NCBI GenBank assembly: GCA_018266475.1
Contig: JAFEAI010000006.1
Span: 1-45,220 of the forward strand
Origin: Bacteroidota bacterium
GTDB taxonomy: Bacteria > Bacteroidota > Bacteroidia > Flavobacteriales_F > PHOS-HE28
DNA length: 45,220 nucleotides
Direction of reading: 5' to 3'
Shown: piece after piece, positions 42,201-45,220 of the stretch
Layout of the letters: each line of letters starts with the position of its first letter
Position numbering within the stretch: position 1 is the stretch's first letter
Made by a program: the position numbers and the translations under genes
Notes under the pieces: generated by a model
The model's database searches: none
Told to the model about the DNA's origin: nothing
Seen by the model: the letters and a program-made list of their open reading frames with translations, nothing else

Positions 42201-42304
42201 CGCACGCCGAGGTAGGTGAAGCCGATGGCGCCGAAGAGCAGGATCAGGATGCTGGCCACGGTGGCCCCCACGGGCCTGTTGATGCTGAGCGAGCTGATGT
42301 TCAT
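39224..42304 (-). CDS. RND efflux transporter permease, HAE-1 (AcrB) type
   Basis: This is a 1026-residue inner-membrane proton antiporter. The N-terminus MNISSLSINRPVGATVASIL and the loop VREYPSVDPPIITVTTNYTGAN are HAE-1 hallmarks. TM4 has LATGIVVDDAIVVLENIYAKIE with the paired Asp of the proton relay near residue 405. Two large periplasmic domains and twelve helices are apparent, with GLVTKNGILIVEFANQKREQG and RFRPIVMTTLATTLGALPIAL near the end. It pumps drugs or detergents out with the MFP and TolC partners on either side in the operon. Substrate unknown. Confidence 0.95.
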   Translation of the reverse strand: MNISSLSINRPVGATVASILILLFGAIGFTYLGVREYPSVDPPIITVTTNYTGANADIIESQVTEILEESINGIAGIRTLSSISSDGRSTITVEFNLDVDLEAAANDVRDRVSRAVRNLPPEADPPIVTKSDADSSPIISMTIQSDQRSLLELTDLATNVFKERLQTIPGVSEINIWGEKKYSMKLELDPVKMAAFGITPGDIRTALAQENVELPSGLIEGYRSELTIRTMGRLTTEAEFNNMILRQQGTTPVRLRDVGQARLAPLNERTLLRGNGAVPMVAVAVTPQAGSNYIAIADEFYKRAAQIQQEMPPDLRYTMALDTTTSIRKAILEVEETIIIAFLLVVLVIFAFLRDWRTTLIPVLAIPISLVGAFFIMYVAGFSINILTLLGIVLATGIVVDDAIVVLENIYAKIEQGMDPIEAGHVGSKEITMAIISTSITLVVVFLPIVFLSGLTGRLFREFGVVVAGSVLISMVVSLSLTPMLSARFLKHRQKRSRFYATTEGWLEHLVTGYQRSLEAFMRHRWTAFAIMAASIALIVVAGRNTPSELAPREDKSRFMVMSTAPEGTSFEVMNDYLTQIIHTVDTLPEVANMLSVTAPSFGASTAANSGFVRVTLTEPEDRTRTQEQIAQEVGGLIQRYNLARSYVIQEPTIGGGRSSGLPVQYVLQAPDFEHLRQALPAFMDAARQDPAFQVVDVNLKFNKPELRVEIDRDRARALGVNVLDIAQALQLYFSGQRYGYFIFKDKQYQVIGQATRANRDAPADLDKAYVRNNKGEMVQLGNLVRTSNQSTPPQLFRYNRYVSATVSAALAPGHTLGQGIEAMDRVAAKTLDGSFSTALAGESKEFAESGSSLLFAMVLALVLIYLILAAQFESWVDPLVMMFAVPLALAGALLTLWLGGYTLNIFSEIGIIILIGLVTKNGILIVEFANQKREQGMDKMKAVIEAAAQRFRPIVMTTLATTLGALPIALGLGAASKSRIPMGAALIGGLLFSLVLTLYVVPALYSFMASKVAAKAGANSNTGHA

Positions 42305-42317
42305 CCCTTGCCGCGCG

Positions 42318-43427
42318 TCACTTGCTTGCCGCCTGTTTGGCCGCCCCGGGGTCGGTGGCGGCGGGTGCCTTGGCCGCAGCGGGCGTTACCGCCATGCCTT
42401 CGCGCACGGCCAACAGGCCGCTGGTGATCACCGTGTCGCCGGCCTGCACGCCGCTGATCAGTTGCACCTCGGATTCGGTGCGCAGGCCCAGCTCCACCCG
42501 CACGGCCTTGGCCTTGCCGCCGCGCATCACCATTACGGACTGCCCCTGGATGTCGGGGATCACGCCTTCGGCGGGAATGGTGAGGGCATCGGGGATGGTG
42601 CCCAGGTCCAGGAATACGCGGGCGAAGGAGCCAGGGGCCAGCCTTCCGTCCCGGTTGGCGGTGCGCGCACGTACGCGCACCGTGCGCGTGTCGGTGCTTA
42701 CGCCCGGCTCTATGGCGTAGATCTCGGCCTTGTGCCGCGTGGTGTCGCCTGTAACGGTGAACTGCACCGTAGTGCCGGGTTTCACCTGCCGGCCAACCTG
42801 CTCGGGCACGTCGAAATCCAGCTTGATCGGGTCGGTTTGGGTGAGCGTGGCGATGGGGGTGCCGGGCGCCACGTAGCCGCCGGGGCTGATGCTGCGAAGC
42901 CCCACCACCCCGCTGAAGGGTGCGCGGATGGTGGCCTTGGCCAGAAGGGCCTGCAGGTTGTCCACGTCGGCCTGCTTGCTGATGCGCTGTGCCCGCGTGG
43001 CATCAAATGCGTCCTGACTGATGCCGTTCACCTTCAGCAGCTGCTCCTGCCGCCCTTCGGTGAGCTGCGCCAATTGCAGTTCGGCCTTGGCCTTTTCCAA
43101 TTGCGCCTTCAGGTCGTCCGCGTTGATCTGCACCAGCACTTCGCCGGCCTGCACCGCACCGCCTTCGCGAAAGCTGATCGCCGTGATGCGCCCACCCACC
43201 TCGCTCTGCAGGTTCACCGATTCGTTGGCCAGCAGGCTGCCGCTGCCCGACAGGGTGTTCGCCAAGGGCCCGGCCTTCAGCACGGCCACCTGCACCGCCA
43301 TCGGCCCGCCGGGGCCCTTGCCGCCGCCTTTGTCCGCCTTGCCTGCGCCGCAGCCTGCAAGGGCCAGCAGCAGCATGCCTGCCGTTGCGCCTTGCACGGC
43401 CCGCGTACGGGAGATCCCCATGTTCAT
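42318..43427 (-). CDS. RND pump periplasmic adapter (membrane fusion protein), predicted lipoprotein
   Basis: This 369-residue adapter has lipobox LLALAGCG. The lipoyl half-motif is ITAISFREGGAVQAGEVLVQIN with the partner ATIRAPFSGVVGLRSISPGGYVAPGTPIATL; a short coiled coil (LKAQLEKAKAELQLAQLTE; ADVDNLQALLAKA) lies between. The beta-barrel and membrane-proximal domains follow. It links the permease to TolC. Its ATG overlaps the marR stop by ATGA, so regulator, adapter and pump are coupled, with a 13-base gap before the permease gene. Confidence 0.94.
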   Translation of the reverse strand: MNMGISRTRAVQGATAGMLLLALAGCGAGKADKGGGKGPGGPMAVQVAVLKAGPLANTLSGSGSLLANESVNLQSEVGGRITAISFREGGAVQAGEVLVQINADDLKAQLEKAKAELQLAQLTEGRQEQLLKVNGISQDAFDATRAQRISKQADVDNLQALLAKATIRAPFSGVVGLRSISPGGYVAPGTPIATLTQTDPIKLDFDVPEQVGRQVKPGTTVQFTVTGDTTRHKAEIYAIEPGVSTDTRTVRVRARTANRDGRLAPGSFARVFLDLGTIPDALTIPAEGVIPDIQGQSVMVMRGGKAKAVRVELGLRTESEVQLISGVQAGDTVITSGLLAVREGMAVTPAAAKAPAATDPGAAKQAASK

Positions 43428-43894
43428 CTTCCGGTCTTCTTTTGTTTTCCGCCCTCCTCCCCGTGGCCGGCAGGGCCCAGCCGCTTCAGCATTTCCTTCA
43501 GGTGCGCCAGCAGGAGTTTCCGCTCGGCGGCGGGTATGCCCTTGAAGGCCTGGTCGTTAAGTTCGGTGAAGGCCTGCCGCACTTGCTTGATCGCCGGCAG
43601 CGCCTTGGGCAGCAGTTCTATGTGGTGCTTGCGCCGGTCGTGCGGGCACGGGCGGCGCGCCACGTAGCCGCACGCGCTCAGGTGGTCGATCGCCCGCACC
43701 ATCGTGGCCTTGTCCAAGTGCAGCTCATCGGCCAGCCGCTGCTGGGTGATGGGGCCTTCCATTTCGGAGATGCGCACCAGCGTGAAGTACCACCGGTCAA
43801 TGCCCAAGCTGCCAAGCCGCCCGCGCAGGGAAGCCAGGTACTGCTGGCCCACCAGGGTACACCAGTAGCCCAGGGGAACTTCGTTTGCTGCCAT
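43424..43894 (-). CDS. MarR-family regulator of the RND operon
   Basis: This 156-residue winged-helix protein has WYFTLVRISEMEGPITQQRLADELHLDKATMVRAIDHLSACGYVARRPCPHDRRKHHIELLPK, the HTH plus beta-wing with the DxRxxxxxLT-like DRRKHHIELL. It is followed by a dimerisation helix and a Lys/Gly-rich tail. The start at 43892-43894 lies 16 bases after a TACCTTTG box. A perfect palindrome across the promoter and its first place in the operon suggest it represses its own operon until a ligand binds. Confidence 0.9.
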   Translation of the reverse strand: MAANEVPLGYWCTLVGQQYLASLRGRLGSLGIDRWYFTLVRISEMEGPITQQRLADELHLDKATMVRAIDHLSACGYVARRPCPHDRRKHHIELLPKALPAIKQVRQAFTELNDQAFKGIPAAERKLLLAHLKEMLKRLGPAGHGEEGGKQKKTGR

Positions 43895-43910
43895 GGCTGA
43901 TCGCGGGGCG

Positions 43911-43918
43911 CAAAGGTA
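43911..43918 (-). promoter_or_regulatory. -7 box of the marR-RND operon (TACCTTTG)
   Basis: Perfect TAnnTTTG match 16 bases from the marR ATG, with the palindrome 10 bases further upstream. Confidence 0.7.
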
Positions 43919-43928
43919 GTGCATGAAA

Positions 43929-43946
43929 TAGTTTCAAATGAAACTA
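43929..43946. promoter_or_regulatory. Palindromic operator for the MarR regulator
   Basis: TAGTTTCAAATGAAACTA has perfect 8-base arms (TAGTTTCA/TGAAACTA) around 2 bases. It overlaps the expected -33 region of the marR promoter, the usual place for a MarR repressor. Confidence 0.75.
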
Positions 43947-44051
43947 CTGGGGAGGGCGGGAAGCAGGGCCGCCGAAACCTTGCCTTCGCGGCGCAGGGTT
44001 TACTTTGCAGCCCCGGTGGCGGCTGTTCCGCGATCGGTGAAACAACGATCC

Positions 44052-45220
44052 ATGAACCTGCGCAACTTGGCCCTGGCGGCCCCTTTCCTGCTGTTCGGCA
44101 CCCTTCACGCCCAGGACGACCTGGTGAAGAAGGCCAGCCAGTTCAAGAACGACAGCGCCCTGGCGGCGTACCGCTTCACCACCGTGGTGAGCGCCGAGGC
44201 CACCCCGGTGGAGAACCAGGCCTCCTCGGGCACCTGCTGGAGCTATGCCACCAACAGCTTCCTGGAGTCGGAGATGATCAAGAACGGCGGGCCCGCCATC
44301 CACCTCTCGAAGATCTTCTCCGCGCGCATGTCCTATGAGGACAAGGCCGATACCTATGTGCGCATGCACGGCGACATCGGCTACGGCGACGGGGGCGAGG
44401 CGCACGATGTGATCAACATGTACGCCAAGTACGGCGCCATGCCGGAGGAACTCTATACCGGGCTCAACTACGGCACCTCCAAGAACCAGTTCGCCGAAAT
44501 GCAGGCAGTGCTCAAGGGCATGCTGGAGGCCATCGTGAAGGCGCCCAACAAGGGCAAGCTCACCCCCGTGTGGAAGAAGGCCTTCAGCGGCGTGCTCGAT
44601 GCCTACCTCGGTGCCGTGCCCGCATCGTTCACCTACAAGGGCAAGTCCTACACCCCGCAGAGCTTCGCGAAGGACGTGGTGAAGATCGACCCCGCCGATT
44701 ACTATGAGTTCATGTCCGTCACCAATGTGCCCTTCTGGGGGAAGAGCATGCTGATGGTGCCCGACAACTGGGCCTTCCAGTATGCCTGGAACATCCCCAT
44801 GGAGGATATGGTGGCCACCATCGACAACGCCCTGAAGAACGGCTACACCGTGGCCTGGGGAGGCGATGTGAGCGAACCGTCCTTCAGCTGGAAGAACGGC
44901 ATCGCCTACGTGCCCGAAATCCCCGCCGAGGACCTGACCAAGGACCAGAAGGCCGACCTCTTCACGGGGCCCAAGCCCGAGATGAAGATCACCCAGGAGC
45001 TGCGCCAGCAGGCGTTTGACAACTACACCACGCAGGATGACCACGGCATGCAGATCACCGGCATCTCCAAGGACCAGAACGGCAACGAATGGTACGTGGT
45101 GAAGAACTCCTGGGGCGTGGACAACGACTACCAGGGATACCTGTACATGAGCAAGAACTATGTGCGTTACAAGACCACCTCGTTCATGGTGAACCGCAAG
45201 GGCGTTCCCGCGGAATTGCT
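44052..45220 (+). CDS. C1-family cysteine peptidase (bleomycin hydrolase-like), C-terminus beyond right edge
   Basis: This is a papain-fold aminopeptidase of the C1B (PepC/bleomycin hydrolase) type with signal peptide MNLRNLALAAPFLLFGTLHAQ, so it is exported, unlike the cytoplasmic homologues. The catalytic residues are visible: Gln56 and Cys62 in NQASSGTCWSYATNSFLESE, His331 in QDDHGMQITG, and Asn352 in VVKNSWGVDND. The window holds 389 codons and ends near KGVPAELL, close to the usual C-terminus. The start at 44052 lies 44 bases after a TTACTTTG element (44000-44007). It is divergent from the marR operon. Confidence 0.9.
   Translation, partial: MNLRNLALAAPFLLFGTLHAQDDLVKKASQFKNDSALAAYRFTTVVSAEATPVENQASSGTCWSYATNSFLESEMIKNGGPAIHLSKIFSARMSYEDKADTYVRMHGDIGYGDGGEAHDVINMYAKYGAMPEELYTGLNYGTSKNQFAEMQAVLKGMLEAIVKAPNKGKLTPVWKKAFSGVLDAYLGAVPASFTYKGKSYTPQSFAKDVVKIDPADYYEFMSVTNVPFWGKSMLMVPDNWAFQYAWNIPMEDMVATIDNALKNGYTVAWGGDVSEPSFSWKNGIAYVPEIPAEDLTKDQKADLFTGPKPEMKITQELRQQAFDNYTTQDDHGMQITGISKDQNGNEWYVVKNSWGVDNDYQGYLYMSKNYVRYKTTSFMVNRKGVPAEL

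Noticed and set aside
39230-42427. A 1065-codon open frame on the plus strand
   Set aside because: It is antisense to the RND permease; in GC-rich DNA the complementary frame is often open. Its product is rich in His, Gly, Asp and Gln with no domain pattern, while the minus strand has full HAE-1 motifs.

Overview
The window reads as a chromosomal segment of a GC-rich member of the Bacteroidota, most likely a Flavobacteriales-type organism. Four things point there. Many genes are preceded by the Bacteroidota -7 promoter box TAnnTTTG or its TTCG variant. There is a secreted protein with a type IX secretion C-terminal domain. The gene families (YwqK/MORN lipoprotein-type, YkuD_2, NDH-2, PIN toxins) are common in the phylum. 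Shine-Dalgarno sites are mostly absent. Translated family identities are from recognition of motifs, not from database searches.

Layout. 1-5616: fabG (cut by the left edge), sucD, an MFS exporter, a type II NADH dehydrogenase and mnmE. 5617-7086: repeat-rich spacer and an AAA ATPase with 15-bp iterated repeats over its promoter. 7207-11273: T9SS-secreted protein, outer-membrane barrel and two paralogous FAD/NAD reductases. 11370-14963: DoxX-like gene and an ECF sigma factor on mirrored identical promoters, a complete ISL3-type insertion sequence with 8-bp target duplication, and a copper nitrite reductase (NirK) lipoprotein. 15037-19275: aroE, dedA and a translationally coupled TPR-ComA-rhodanese operon. 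19458-24352: glmM, a membrane protein with a Cys/His tail, cysteine desulfurase, a MORN protein and a pentapeptide-repeat protein. 24398-26607: a urea transporter and a PIN toxin-antitoxin module whose toxin gene is split by a low-GC 622-bp cassette-like insertion. 26692-34803: a DHA2 exporter, a probable type II restriction-modification pair, and a tetR-tolC-emrA-emrB efflux operon. 34957-37898: two L,D-transpeptidases and an unknown secreted protein. 37923-43894: a marR-MFP-RND-TolC efflux operon. 44052-end: a C1 (bleomycin-hydrolase-like) peptidase cut by the right edge.

Themes. Multidrug export dominates: two complete three-component pumps, each led by its own regulator gene and each with a palindromic operator beside its promoter, plus two single MFS exporters. 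The nirK/sigma/DoxX block suggests a respiratory or nitrosative-stress function. Accessory DNA is concentrated in the IS, the split PIN module and the restriction-modification pair. Four intergenic regions hold a heptameric GACAACN repeat or fragments of it. No tRNA, rRNA or CRISPR array was seen.
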